From Lysinibacillus fusiformis (GTDB lineage: Bacteria; Bacillota; Bacilli; Bacillales_A; Planococcaceae), in assembly GCF_003049525.1 (NCBI RefSeq), contig NZ_PYWL01000003.1:62001-126000 (forward strand): DNA of 64,000 nt, in the 5' to 3' direction. Under the pieces are notes generated by a model. It searched no databases, was not told where the DNA came from, and saw nothing but the letters and a program-made list of their open reading frames with translations. Below are positions 48,767-58,924 of the stretch, piece by piece; position 1 is the stretch's first letter, and the number at the start of each line of letters is the position of its first letter. The position numbers and the translations under genes were made by a program.

Positions 48767-49771
48767 ATGTCTGAACGTATGATGGCTAGTGAGGCAAGTG
48801 GCTATGATGAACAGTTTGAATTATCTTTACGCCCACAAAGGTTAGCCCAATACATAGGGCAGCATAAAGTAAAGGAAAATTTACAAATTTTCATTGAGGC
48901 AGCAAAACTTCGGCAGGAAAGTTTAGATCATGTGTTGTTATATGGACCACCAGGGCTTGGTAAAACGACATTGGCTGCTGTTATAGCAAATGAGATGAGT
49001 GTCAATGTGCGCATGACAAGTGGTCCTGCAATTGAACGTCCAGGAGATTTAGCTGCGATTTTAAGCTCACTAGAGCCTGGCGATGTTTTATTTATTGATG
49101 AGATTCATCGACTACCTCGTGCCATTGAAGAAGTGTTATATCCAGCAATGGAGGACTTCTGTTTAGATATTGTGGTGGGAAAAGGTCCTGAAGCACGTTC
49201 TGTACGACTTGACTTACCTCCCTTTACCCTTGTAGGTGCTACCACAAGAGCTGGCGCCTTATCAGCCCCTCTGAGAGATCGCTTTGGTGTATTATTACGC
49301 TTAGAGTACTATGATGATATTTCTCTTGCTGAAATTGTTGCTCGCAGTGCCCATTTATTTGAGGTAGAAATTGAGCAAATAGCAGCAATGGAGATGGCGA
49401 GACGTTCTCGTGGTACACCTCGAATTGCCAATCGCCTATTGAAACGAGTACGTGATTATGCACAGGTGCTTGGAGATGGTATGATAACGGAGGGTCTTGC
49501 AAAGCAAGCTTTAGAGCTGTTACAAGTGGATCCAAGAGGGCTTGATCATATTGACCATAAACTTGTCACGAACATGATTGAGCGCTTTCGAGGAGGTCCT
49601 GTAGGCTTAGATACGCTTGCGGCATCAATTGGTGAGGAACGGGTGACGATAGAAGATGTATATGAACCCTATCTCATGCAAATTGGGCTTATTCAACGCA
49701 CACCACGAGGAAGAGTGGCGACACATTTAGCCTACGAACATTTTGGATATGAGTATCCCCAACAAACATAA
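48767..49771 (+). CDS. ruvB: Holliday junction helicase subunit RuvB
   Basis: An AAA+ motor that drives branch migration with RuvA. 334 residues. Walker [10 protein letters not shown], Walker B LFIDEIHR, sensor and arginine-finger region [18 protein letters not shown], and the winged helix end ([14 protein letters not shown]). AAAGGAGGG before ATG. Confidence 0.97.
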   Translation: MSERMMASEASGYDEQFELSLRPQRLAQYIGQHKVKENLQIFIEAAKLRQESLDHVLLYGPPGLGKTTLAAVIANEMSVNVRMTSGPAIERPGDLAAILSSLEPGDVLFIDEIHRLPRAIEEVLYPAMEDFCLDIVVGKGPEARSVRLDLPPFTLVGATTRAGALSAPLRDRFGVLLRLEYYDDISLAEIVARSAHLFEVEIEQIAAMEMARRSRGTPRIANRLLKRVRDYAQVLGDGMITEGLAKQALELLQVDPRGLDHIDHKLVTNMIERFRGGPVGLDTLAASIGEERVTIEDVYEPYLMQIGLIQRTPRGRVATHLAYEHFGYEYPQQT

Positions 49772-49788
49772 AGAAGGAAGTTTTTTTC

Positions 49789-50829
49789 ATGCGTGTAGAA
49801 GATTTTGATTTTGAATTACCAGAGGAGCTTATTGCCCAAACACCATTAGTAGATCGTACAGCTAGTCGATTAATGGTTGTGACACCTGGCTCAATTGAAG
49901 TTGAGCATCACCATTTTGCACATGTCTTAGATGAGCTACGTGCGGGAGATTGTCTTGTGTTAAATGATACAAGGGTCTTACCGGCTCGCTTAATGGGTGT
50001 AAAAGAGGAGACAGGCGCCCATATTGAGGTATTATTACTGAAGCAATTGGCAGGTTCAGACGAGTGGGAAACCCTTGTAAAACCAGCAAAACGCGTAAAA
50101 GTAGGGACAGTTATCACATTTGGAGATGGGTTGCTAACAGCTACTTGTACAGGTGAGCTTGACCATGGTGGACGAACATTTGAATTTCATTACGATGGAA
50201 TCTTTTATGAAATATTAGAGCAGCTTGGTGAAATGCCATTACCGCCTTATATTCGAGAAAAATTAGAAGACAAAGATCGCTATCAAACGGTCTATGCGAA
50301 AGAACGTGGCTCAGCTGCTGCTCCAACGGCGGGTCTACATTTTACAGAAGAATTATTAGAACAAGTAAAGGCAAAAGGGGTAGAGGTTGTCTTTATTACT
50401 CTTCATGTCGGACTTGGTACATTCCGTCCTGTTAGTGTGGATTCCATTGAAAACCATGAAATGCATGCCGAATTTTATAGTGTGACGGACGAAGCGGCAG
50501 ACACGATTAATCGTGTAAAGCGTAATGGCGGTAAGGTAATAGCTGTTGGGACAACCTCCACACGTACATTAGAGACAATTGGCTCTAAATATGGTGGTGA
50601 GGTACGACCAGAGCAAGGTTGGACATCTATTTTCATCTATCCAGGCTATACGTTTTCTGTGGTGGATGGTTTAATTACAAACTTCCATTTGCCAAAGTCA
50701 ACACTTGTTATGCTAGTGAGTACGCTAGCCACTAGAGAAACTATTTTAAGTGCCTATCAGCAAGCTGTAGAAGAAAAATATCGCTTCTTTAGTTTTGGTG
50801 ATGCTATGTTTATTCGACCAAAAGAATAA
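49789..50829 (+). CDS. queA: S-adenosylmethionine:tRNA ribosyltransferase-isomerase QueA
   Basis: Makes epoxyqueuosine from preQ1 in tRNA. 346 residues: [32 protein letters not shown], and [12 protein letters not shown] with [11 protein letters not shown]. Eighteen bases after ruvB and followed by tgt, the enzyme of the step before it. Confidence 0.97.
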   Translation: MRVEDFDFELPEELIAQTPLVDRTASRLMVVTPGSIEVEHHHFAHVLDELRAGDCLVLNDTRVLPARLMGVKEETGAHIEVLLLKQLAGSDEWETLVKPAKRVKVGTVITFGDGLLTATCTGELDHGGRTFEFHYDGIFYEILEQLGEMPLPPYIREKLEDKDRYQTVYAKERGSAAAPTAGLHFTEELLEQVKAKGVEVVFITLHVGLGTFRPVSVDSIENHEMHAEFYSVTDEAADTINRVKRNGGKVIAVGTTSTRTLETIGSKYGGEVRPEQGWTSIFIYPGYTFSVVDGLITNFHLPKSTLVMLVSTLATRETILSAYQQAVEEKYRFFSFGDAMFIRPKE

Positions 50830-50840
50830 AAAAGAAATAA

Positions 50841-52031
<1,191 letters not shown>

Positions 52032-52079
52032 CCAATTACTTTTGTAAGGATAATAAAGTGGACGAGTTTTTCATAAAAA

Positions 52080-52106
52080 AGGGCATTAGAAATCCTCTAA
52101 TGTCCT
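52080..52106 (-). terminator. Hairpin with a T run on the minus strand
   Basis: Arms GGCATTAGA (about 52082-52090) and CTAATGTCC (about 52096-52105) pair, and the T run is on the minus strand (AAAAAA at 52074-52080 on the plus strand). For tgt it lacks a T tract, so termination there would be weak. No minus-strand gene is supported upstream of it. Confidence 0.4.
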
Positions 52107-52293
52107 AAATGAATAGCCATAGTATGGCAATATCATTCAAAACTTTGTAAAAAGTGAATATTTCTAGCAAAATATTGTCAATCATAGAAAAAATATTAGT
52201 AAATGAGAAAATTTTTGGGCTTGTCCATCGCTTTTTAATGGTGGAATAGTCTATACTAAAAAAGTGAGATTTGGAAAGGGGGCAAGAAGTATT

Positions 52294-52557
52294 ATGGATC
52301 AATTATTAGGCTTAGCACCAATATTATTAATGTTCGTTGCTATGTGGTTTATCTTAATCCGTCCAGCTAAAAAAAGACAGCAGGAAACACAAAATATGCA
52401 AGGTAGTTTGCAACGTGGAGATAAAGTCATTACAATCGGTGGCATGCATGGTGTCATTGATGCAATTGAGGACACTTCAGTAACATTAAAGATCGCTGAT
52501 AATGTACGTGTGAAATTTGACCGACAAGCAATCGGCCGAGTTGAGAAGGACATGTAA
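52294..52557 (+). CDS. yajC: Preprotein translocase accessory subunit YajC
   Basis: 87 residues with one N-terminal membrane helix (GLAPILLMFVAMWFILIRP) and the small cytoplasmic domain GDKVITIGGMHGVIDAIED. It associates with SecDF, which is encoded 4 kb downstream. ATG 52294 is preceded by AAAGGGGGC; the frame back to 52264 is not needed. Confidence 0.95.
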   Translation: MDQLLGLAPILLMFVAMWFILIRPAKKRQQETQNMQGSLQRGDKVITIGGMHGVIDAIEDTSVTLKIADNVRVKFDRQAIGRVEKDM

Positions 52558-52570
52558 TCATTAAAAGGAA

Positions 52571-52612
52571 AAAGGCTTACAATAGGCAATAGCTATATTG
52601 TAAGCCTTTTCT
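52571..52612 (+). terminator. Terminator of yajC
   Basis: A perfect 14-bp stem (52571-52584 with 52596-52609) with short T runs on both sides; probably two-way, serving also the minus-strand deacetylase gene. Confidence 0.88.
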
Positions 52613-52651
52613 TATGATGTTGAAGCAGAATGGATAACTTCCTACTGCTTC

Positions 52652-53491
52652 TTATTTCAGTGTATTTATTTTGTGAATTAAGTCGGCACCTGAATCATTG
52701 CCATTTACAATGATTCTACTCAGTGCAAATAATCCATCACCCTTTTTAACATATTTATTTTGAATGACAAAGCCCATTTTAAAACCAGCCTCCTGTGCTA
52801 ATTTAATGGTGGCGGCAGATTGAATACCATATGGATAGCTAATGGCGATGGGCTCATAGCCTAATTTTTCTTTAATTATGTTTCTGGAGTGAATAAAATC
52901 ATCTTTGACCCTTGCTTCGTACTGCTCTTGACTTTCTAATTGTCCATTCAAATAGCTTGGACCGTAAATGGCCCCATTTTGTCTGCCATATTTTGAAGGT
53001 AATTTATAATGCGAGTCCCAAGTATGGCTTTGGATCGTTATATAATCTTGCATTTCTTTTAATTGTTCCCAATTCATTTTAGCAATTTCATGTGGATAGG
53101 CAATACCCTTACTTGTATCGACTATTCGGCTTGCAATAACAAAGATTTCTGCATGTAGGTCATATTTTTTCAAAATCGGATAAGCCATTTCGTAATTGCT
53201 GAGATAGCCATCATCAAAAGTAATCAATACAGGCTTTTCAGGTAATTTGATTTGGCTTGTTAAGTAATCGTGTAATTCTTTGACCGAAATCGCATGATAC
53301 CCTTCTTCCTTAAGTGCTCTCATCTGTTTATCAAAATTAGTGGGTGAAATAACCGTATTATTGTTTATATTGTCCGCTAAATGGTGGTACATAAGAACGG
53401 GTATAGTTTGTTCTTCGTATCCATAAGTAAGGAATGGATACGTGAACAGAACGATATAAACAACAACGAAAGCAATAATTTTCCTAATCAT
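52652..53491 (-). CDS. Polysaccharide deacetylase family protein, exported
   Basis: 279 residues with a signal peptide (IIAFVVVYIVLFTYPFLTYG). NodB-type domain: catalytic Asp and the metal Asp in TFDDGYLSNYE, followed by IQSHTWDSH, where the histidines sit five apart rather than four as in the usual H(S/T)xxH, and the later ISYPYGIQS. PVLMYHHLAD near the start is typical of the IcaB/PgaB-like subgroup, which removes acetyl from extracellular glycans. Substrate unknown. In B. subtilis no such gene sits between yajC and yrbG. Confidence 0.87.
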   Translation of the reverse strand: MIRKIIAFVVVYIVLFTYPFLTYGYEEQTIPVLMYHHLADNINNNTVISPTNFDKQMRALKEEGYHAISVKELHDYLTSQIKLPEKPVLITFDDGYLSNYEMAYPILKKYDLHAEIFVIASRIVDTSKGIAYPHEIAKMNWEQLKEMQDYITIQSHTWDSHYKLPSKYGRQNGAIYGPSYLNGQLESQEQYEARVKDDFIHSRNIIKEKLGYEPIAISYPYGIQSAATIKLAQEAGFKMGFVIQNKYVKKGDGLFALSRIIVNGNDSGADLIHKINTLK

Positions 53492-53659
53492 TTTCTCACC
53501 TTATTTGCTGTTTATAGTTTAAAGTATGTCGTTCTTTATATTTTGTACGAACAACTAAAGACTATTCCTTGAATAAAATCATTTTTCAGCAATATGACAC
53601 CATCATTCTGTATAAAAAACAAAAATAAGGTCACCTTGATAGTATGGGGGTGTATGCTA

Positions 53660-54295
53660 ATGGAAGAATATTTCCATATTATTTTTAGAACCTGTTTTTT
53701 ATATGTGTTTATTATCATCGTCTTTCGATTGATGGGTAAACGAGAAGTGGGTGAGCTATCTGTCATCGATTTAGTTGTATTTGTTTTAATTGCAGAAGTG
53801 GCTGCCTTTGCATTAGATGATTATAAAAATCCTCTTTTTAATGCTATTCTACCCATTATTATTTTGCTTTGTATACAAATATTAAGTGCTTATTTATCGT
53901 TGAAATTCAAGGGAATCCGCGACCTAGTTGACGGTGATCCAGCATTACTAGTAAAAGACGGTGTGATTTTAGAGAGTGAAATGCGGAAACACCGTTATAA
54001 TTTAGATGATTTATGTCAGCAATTACGAGAAAGTGGTATCGCCTCTGTCTCCGATGTTGCATTTGCCTATTTAGAACCTTCGGGCAATCTTTCCGTTTAC
54101 AAAAAAGATGAAAAACCATTTGTTTATCCATTGATTATTGACGGAGATATTCAAGAAAGACATTTATTAACGATGCATAAAGATGTGGAATGGTTGAAGA
54201 ATGAACTAGCTAAAAATAATATTACAGATAGTGAGACAGTGTTTTTTTGTATTTGGGAAGACGAGCGACTGTATATCCAATTAAAAGAAAGCTAA
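53660..54295 (+). CDS. DUF421 membrane protein (YrbG/YetF family)
   Basis: About 211 residues from ATG 53660 (MEEYFHIIFRTCF), with GGGGGTG upstream. Three membrane helices (FLYVFIIIVFRLMG; IDLVVFVLIAEVAAFAL; FNAILPIIILLCIQILSAYL) are followed by the cytoplasmic DUF421 domain (LVDGDPALLVKDGVILESEMRKHRYNLDDL). B. subtilis yrbG lies in the same place. Its last four bases overlap the end of convergent spoVB. Confidence 0.88.
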   Translation: MEEYFHIIFRTCFLYVFIIIVFRLMGKREVGELSVIDLVVFVLIAEVAAFALDDYKNPLFNAILPIIILLCIQILSAYLSLKFKGIRDLVDGDPALLVKDGVILESEMRKHRYNLDDLCQQLRESGIASVSDVAFAYLEPSGNLSVYKKDEKPFVYPLIIDGDIQERHLLTMHKDVEWLKNELAKNNITDSETVFFCIWEDERLYIQLKES

Positions 54296-55809
54296 ACTTT
54301 CTTTGCTAATTTACGGATATAGCGGAAATCCGTTATACGTAATTGATTGGTAAATAATAAACTCGTAAATAGTAAAAATAATGTGACACAGCTATTTAAA
54401 ATAAATGGTAGTGATAGTAATGGCATAAGGAAGTACTGGGCGATACAAACGGCAATAAAGCAACTATAAGGTACGACAAACATTCTAAAGCCTGCTCGTA
54501 AGTTTTTCCGTTGTCTAACAGTTGCTATATGCAAGAAAGACGTCATTAAAACGCCAAAGCCAATAGCTACCACAGCCCCTTTTTCTTGAATACCGGGCTG
54601 AGAGGCAAGTACAAACATAACAAATAATTTTCCTAGGCCACCATAGATAGAGTTCATCATCGCAGCCCGAGCTTCGCCAATCGCCTGAAGGATGGAGTGT
54701 AAAGGGCTTTGAATATAATAAAAATAAAAAATGGGGGCTAAAATTTTTACGTAACCACGATTTTCTTCTAAATGGAAAAGCTTCATAGCCAATTCATCAC
54801 CATGTACAAAGAAATATGTAGCGGCAAAACAGCCCACTAAAGAAGATAATCGTAAGGAAACCGAAATCCGCTCCTGTAGCAAAGAAGTGTGCTGACGAGC
54901 GACGGCATCACTGACCGCTGGAATAAGAACAATCGATAAAGCTGTTGACACAAACGCAGGAAATAGCAGTAATGGCACTAACACACCTGAGATGACACCG
55001 TATAGAATGGTAGCTGCAGATGCCGTTAAGCCTGCCACTGTTAAAGCTTTCAAAAAGATGATTGGTTCTAAAAACCAAGTGAAAGAACCAAAAAGCTTAC
55101 TGCCTGCGGAAGGTAGTGCTATACGGAGCATTGGCGATGAAGGATACCCTTCGATTTTTGTTTTGCGCGGAATTAGTTTCTTTTTTGAAATTATATAGTG
55201 CAGCCATAAATAGAGGAATGCTACTACCTCTGCAGCAAGCGTAATACCCATTGCAGCAGCTGCCGTCACAGCAGCATTATTATAGTTAGCCACATATGGA
55301 AGCATTAGTGTAATAAAGCTAATACGCACCACTTGTTCAATCATTTGTGACCAAGCGGTCGGTGTAATTTTAGCGATTCCCTGTAAATAAGCGCGTAATA
55401 AACCAGATCCTACTGATACTGGTACGGCAAAGAGTGCAATCCATAAGGTGAAAGTTGTATGTTCATTATGTAAGAGTGTCGTAGAAATATATGGGATAGT
55501 AAGTGCAACGAGTGGCATAAAAACGATCATGCCAATAAATGACCAAAGAATAGCAGTACGCATGACGCCAAATATGCTTTCGCGTTTATTTTTTGCTAGT
55601 AATTCTGCCACAATTTTAGCTACAGCAATAGGTAGTCCAAGTTGAATGAGTGAGATGAAGAAAATAAAAGCTGGATAGACGGTCATATAAATGCCGACTG
55701 CCTCTTCACCAGCAATTCGCATAAATTGCATTCTATAAAAGAAGCCAAAAAGTTTAGATAAAAAAATGACAAACATTAAAAATAAAGTACCCCGTACAAA
55801 AGAACTCAT
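54292..55809 (-). CDS. spoVB: Stage V sporulation protein B, flippase-like
   Basis: 505 residues with about 14 membrane helices, of the MATE/MurJ superfamily (polysaccharide exporter type). In B. subtilis SpoVB is needed for spore cortex peptidoglycan and is proposed to flip a lipid-linked precursor. Start MSSFVRGTLFLMFVIFLSKLFGFFYRM is typical. AAGGGA upstream of ATG. Convergent with the DUF421 gene, divergent from comN. Confidence 0.92.
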   Translation of the reverse strand: MSSFVRGTLFLMFVIFLSKLFGFFYRMQFMRIAGEEAVGIYMTVYPAFIFFISLIQLGLPIAVAKIVAELLAKNKRESIFGVMRTAILWSFIGMIVFMPLVALTIPYISTTLLHNEHTTFTLWIALFAVPVSVGSGLLRAYLQGIAKITPTAWSQMIEQVVRISFITLMLPYVANYNNAAVTAAAAMGITLAAEVVAFLYLWLHYIISKKKLIPRKTKIEGYPSSPMLRIALPSAGSKLFGSFTWFLEPIIFLKALTVAGLTASAATILYGVISGVLVPLLLFPAFVSTALSIVLIPAVSDAVARQHTSLLQERISVSLRLSSLVGCFAATYFFVHGDELAMKLFHLEENRGYVKILAPIFYFYYIQSPLHSILQAIGEARAAMMNSIYGGLGKLFVMFVLASQPGIQEKGAVVAIGFGVLMTSFLHIATVRQRKNLRAGFRMFVVPYSCFIAVCIAQYFLMPLLSLPFILNSCVTLFLLFTSLLFTNQLRITDFRYIRKLAKKV

Positions 55810-55902
55810 GCCATCCGTCCCTTCTCAAGCCGCAAAAATTCATTTACACTATTTGTATGCAAGCATGTCTTACGTTACGACTTTGATTGGAGATGATTCA
55901 AA

Positions 55903-56211
55903 ATGAGTATGCAATATGAGCAACTATTTGAAAAAATTCGTCCTGCAATTGATAGTAAGATAGCAGAGTTCAAGTATTTTCATTATGATGCTATAACGGC
56001 AGAAGAGCTTTGGCGGTACTGTGTTGAAAAAAAATGGCGGAAAAAGAAAGTAGATCAACTACGCTTATATGAGGTGATTGCGACCATATTCTCGGTATCA
56101 TCATCTGATATCGTCTCATTTAATCAAGTAGAGTTTTTACAAAGTGATAATTGGTTTGAAGAACTGAATACAGAAGAATTACAATTACTGCTTGGTCCAG
56201 TCAGAACATAA
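55903..56211 (+). CDS. comN: Post-transcriptional regulator ComN (YrzD)
   Basis: 102 residues, all helical. In B. subtilis ComN acts on late competence mRNA (comE) and is encoded between spoVB and secDF, the same place as here. Motif: AITAEELWRYCVEKKWRKKKVDQLRLYEVI. GGAGATG before ATG. A terminator follows. Confidence 0.82.
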   Translation: MSMQYEQLFEKIRPAIDSKIAEFKYFHYDAITAEELWRYCVEKKWRKKKVDQLRLYEVIATIFSVSSSDIVSFNQVEFLQSDNWFEELNTEELQLLLGPVRT

Positions 56212-56271
56212 ATGACGATGTGTCAAATTTTGCAAGAATTCAAAGAAACCTATATGTGTTGAATTGACACC

Positions 56272-56313
56272 AAGCGCAACCTGTTTCATAATAAGTGTGT
56301 TGCGCTTTTTTTA
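56272..56313 (+). terminator. Terminator of comN
   Basis: A 9-bp stem (56272-56280 with 56299-56307, AAGCGCAAC), an 18-base loop, and seven T. Confidence 0.82.
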
Positions 56314-56557
56314 TTTTGAAAAACTGTTTACTTACATAAACCGCCCATGCGATGTTACTTGCATTAGGAAGGTTAGTACCTAATAATACAAAGATAAACT
56401 TGCGCGTTATGAACGAATGAAATAAGTGAAGCTACCTTTTTGAGACACAGGTAACATGATTCTAAGAAAAAGGAGGATTAATCGTTTCAAAAGGTATTGC
56501 TAGTTACTTGTTTGGCGTGTAAGGACAACCCTTACACCATTTCGAGGAGGATTTTCA
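56314..56557 (+). promoter_or_regulatory. secDF leader with a hairpin and a possible mini-ORF
   Basis: About 245 bases before secDF. It has a strong ribosome-binding-like AAAAAGGAGG at 56467-56476 with no ATG, GTG or TTG at normal distance; in frame, ATC (56481) or GTT (56484) would begin a 13-14 codon frame ending SYLFGV at TAA 56520-56522. A hairpin (GTGTAAGG 56517-56524 with CCTTACAC 56530-56537) contains that stop codon. The secDF site CGAGGAGG follows seven bases later. The arrangement is described only; no function is shown. Confidence 0.4.
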
Positions 56558-58825
56558 ATGAAACTAAAAAGTCGTATAGTTGCATTCCTATTAATTCTTG
56601 TGCTTTTGGTAGCAGGAATTAGTACGACTGTAAACGGCGTCTTAAAGGACATTAAGCTTGGTCTTGACTTACAAGGCGGGTTTGAGGTTCTTTACGAGGT
56701 AAATGAATTAAAAGAAGGACAAAAAATCACGCCGGAAGTTGTGGCTGCTACGGCAACAGCCCTTGGTAACCGTGTCAATGCGATTGGTGTTAGTGAACCA
56801 AGCATTCAGGTTGAGGGAGAAAACCGTATCCGTGTGCAATTAGCTGGTGTTGAAGATCAGGAATCTGCACGTAAGTTACTATCTACTTCTGCGAATTTAA
56901 CATTCCGTGATGTGGATGATAATTTATTATTAGATGGGAATGATTTAGCGGAAAATGGAGCTAGTGCTTCCTTTGACCAGCAAAATCGCCCAATCGTATC
57001 TTTAAAATTAAAAGATGCGAAAAAATTTGCAGATGTAACAAGTAAAATTGCTGCGAAACCTGTAGGACAAAATTTATTAGTTGTATGGTTAGACTTTGAA
57101 GAGGGTGTTGATTCCTATAAAGCGGAATCACAAAAAGCGAAGCCTCGCTATTCATCAGCAGCAACAGTTAGTCAAACGTTAAATACTACAGACGTTATGA
57201 TAAGTGGTAATTTCTCTGTTGATGAAACAAAAAATTTATCAGGAATTTTAAATGCAGGGGCACTACCTGTTAAGCTTGATGAAATTTACTCCACTTCTGT
57301 TGGTGCTCAGTTTGGTGATGAAGCACTGAAAAGTACCATTTTTGCAGGTATTGTCGGCGTAGTAATTATTTTCTTATTCATGTTATTTTACTATCGTTTA
57401 CCAGGCTTTATTTCCATCATTACACTTGTTGTATTCACTTTCTTAGTCTTGGTTGTATTTGATTGGATAAACGCCGTATTAACGCTTCCGGGTATTGCTG
57501 CTATTGTACTCGGTATAGGGATGGCTGTGGACGCCAACATTCTAGCAGCAGAACGTATACGAGAAGAGCTTCGAGTAGGGTATTCTGCTAAACAGGCGTT
57601 CCAAATTGGGTCTAAACAATCTTTATCAGCGATTGTCGATGCACAGTTGACGACTCTATTAGCAGCGGGCATTCTATTTTACTTCGGGACAAGCTCTGTC
57701 AAAGGATTCGCAACTACATTAATTATTAGTATTTTATTGAGCTTCTTAACAGCAGTTTGGGGTTCTCGCGTTCTATTAGGAGTCCTTGTTAACAGTGGCT
57801 ATTTCAATAATCCAGCATGGTATGGTATTGCCAAATCAAAACAACATAGTTTAGATGAAAACATTGGCACATTAGATTTATCAACGAAATTTGATCGTTT
57901 CGATTTTGTTCACAACCGTAAGAAATTTTATACATTCTCTTTAGCCATTTTAGTGGCTGGGATAGTGGTTATGGGTATTTTCCGTCTAAACCTTGGTATT
58001 GATTTCTCTAGTGGTACACGTATTCAAATTGAAGCAGAACAAACGTTAACACAAGAAGAAGTAGCAAAATTCGTTGATAGCATTGGTTTCCCTTCGGAGG
58101 ATATTGTCCTTTCAGGAGAAAAGAGTACATCTGCAGTTGTACGTTATAAATCCGATTTATCACAAGCAGATATTTTAAAATTCCAAAAAGAAACAACTGA
58201 TAAATATGGTCATAAACCTACTGTAAGTACGGTATCGCCAACAGTTGGTAAGGAATTGGTGAAAAATGCTATTAAAGCATTGGCACTTTCAGCACTAGGA
58301 ATCATCATTTATGTAGCAATTCGTTTTGAATGGCGCATGGGCATTGGTGCAATTGTTTCATTATTGCATGATGTATTCTTAATCGTTGCCGTCTTTAGCT
58401 TCATGCGTTTAGAGGTAGATATTACATTTATTGCGGCTGTGTTAACCATTGTTGGTTACTCCATTAATGATACGATTGTTACCTTTGACCGTATGCGTGA
58501 AAACTTAGATCGTTATGATACAATTAATGACCGTGAAGTATTGGCGAACATTGTAAATAAATCATTACGCCAAACAATGGGACGTTCTGTTAATACAGTC
58601 CTAACAGTTATTATTGTTGTTATAGCTTTATTAATTTTTGGTGCACCATCTATTCAAAACTTCTCGATCGCGTTATTGATTGGTTTAATTACAGGTATGT
58701 ATTCTTCCATCTGTATCGCAGCTCAAATCTGGTATTCATTAAAAATTCGTGAAATGAAAAAATCAGATGGGCAGCTACACAAGAAAGAGAAAAAACAATG
58801 GGGTACAGACGAACCTACTGTATAA
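56558..58825 (+). CDS. secDF: Fused protein-export subunit SecDF
   Basis: 755 residues, SecD and SecF as one chain as in B. subtilis. Uses proton motive force to help export through SecYEG. Twelve membrane helices; D part: DIKLGLDLQGGFEVLYEV and GIAAIVLGIGMAVDANILAAERIREEL; F part: RLNLGIDFSSGTRIQIE and ITFIAAVLTIVGYSINDTIVTFDRMREN. GAGGAGG before ATG. Terminator follows. Confidence 0.96.
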   Translation: MKLKSRIVAFLLILVLLVAGISTTVNGVLKDIKLGLDLQGGFEVLYEVNELKEGQKITPEVVAATATALGNRVNAIGVSEPSIQVEGENRIRVQLAGVEDQESARKLLSTSANLTFRDVDDNLLLDGNDLAENGASASFDQQNRPIVSLKLKDAKKFADVTSKIAAKPVGQNLLVVWLDFEEGVDSYKAESQKAKPRYSSAATVSQTLNTTDVMISGNFSVDETKNLSGILNAGALPVKLDEIYSTSVGAQFGDEALKSTIFAGIVGVVIIFLFMLFYYRLPGFISIITLVVFTFLVLVVFDWINAVLTLPGIAAIVLGIGMAVDANILAAERIREELRVGYSAKQAFQIGSKQSLSAIVDAQLTTLLAAGILFYFGTSSVKGFATTLIISILLSFLTAVWGSRVLLGVLVNSGYFNNPAWYGIAKSKQHSLDENIGTLDLSTKFDRFDFVHNRKKFYTFSLAILVAGIVVMGIFRLNLGIDFSSGTRIQIEAEQTLTQEEVAKFVDSIGFPSEDIVLSGEKSTSAVVRYKSDLSQADILKFQKETTDKYGHKPTVSTVSPTVGKELVKNAIKALALSALGIIIYVAIRFEWRMGIGAIVSLLHDVFLIVAVFSFMRLEVDITFIAAVLTIVGYSINDTIVTFDRMRENLDRYDTINDREVLANIVNKSLRQTMGRSVNTVLTVIIVVIALLIFGAPSIQNFSIALLIGLITGMYSSICIAAQIWYSLKIREMKKSDGQLHKKEKKQWGTDEPTV

Positions 58826-58834
58826 TTTAAATGG

Positions 58835-58875
58835 GCAGGGGTAGAAAACAAATTGTTTTCTATACCCTGCTTTTA
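58835..58875 (+). terminator. Terminator of secDF
   Basis: A long stem (58835-58849 with 58855-58870, one bulge), a 5-base loop and TTTT. Confidence 0.87.
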
Positions 58876-58881
58876 TGATGC

Positions 58882-58919
58882 AAAAAAATCTGCTGGCTTT
58901 CTAAAAAGCAGCAGATTTT
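58882..58919 (-). terminator. Terminator of the chemotaxis receptor gene
   Basis: An 11-bp stem (58885-58895 with 58909-58919, AAAATCTGCTG); on the minus strand it is followed by seven T. It lies just after the minus-strand stop codon. Confidence 0.85.
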
Positions 58920-58924
58920 CTTTC

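Noticed and set aside
52105..52302. A 65-residue minus-strand frame in the tgt-yajC gap, ending at a minus-facing hairpin
   Set aside because: No ribosome-binding site and a composition expected of AT-rich DNA; only the hairpin is reported.
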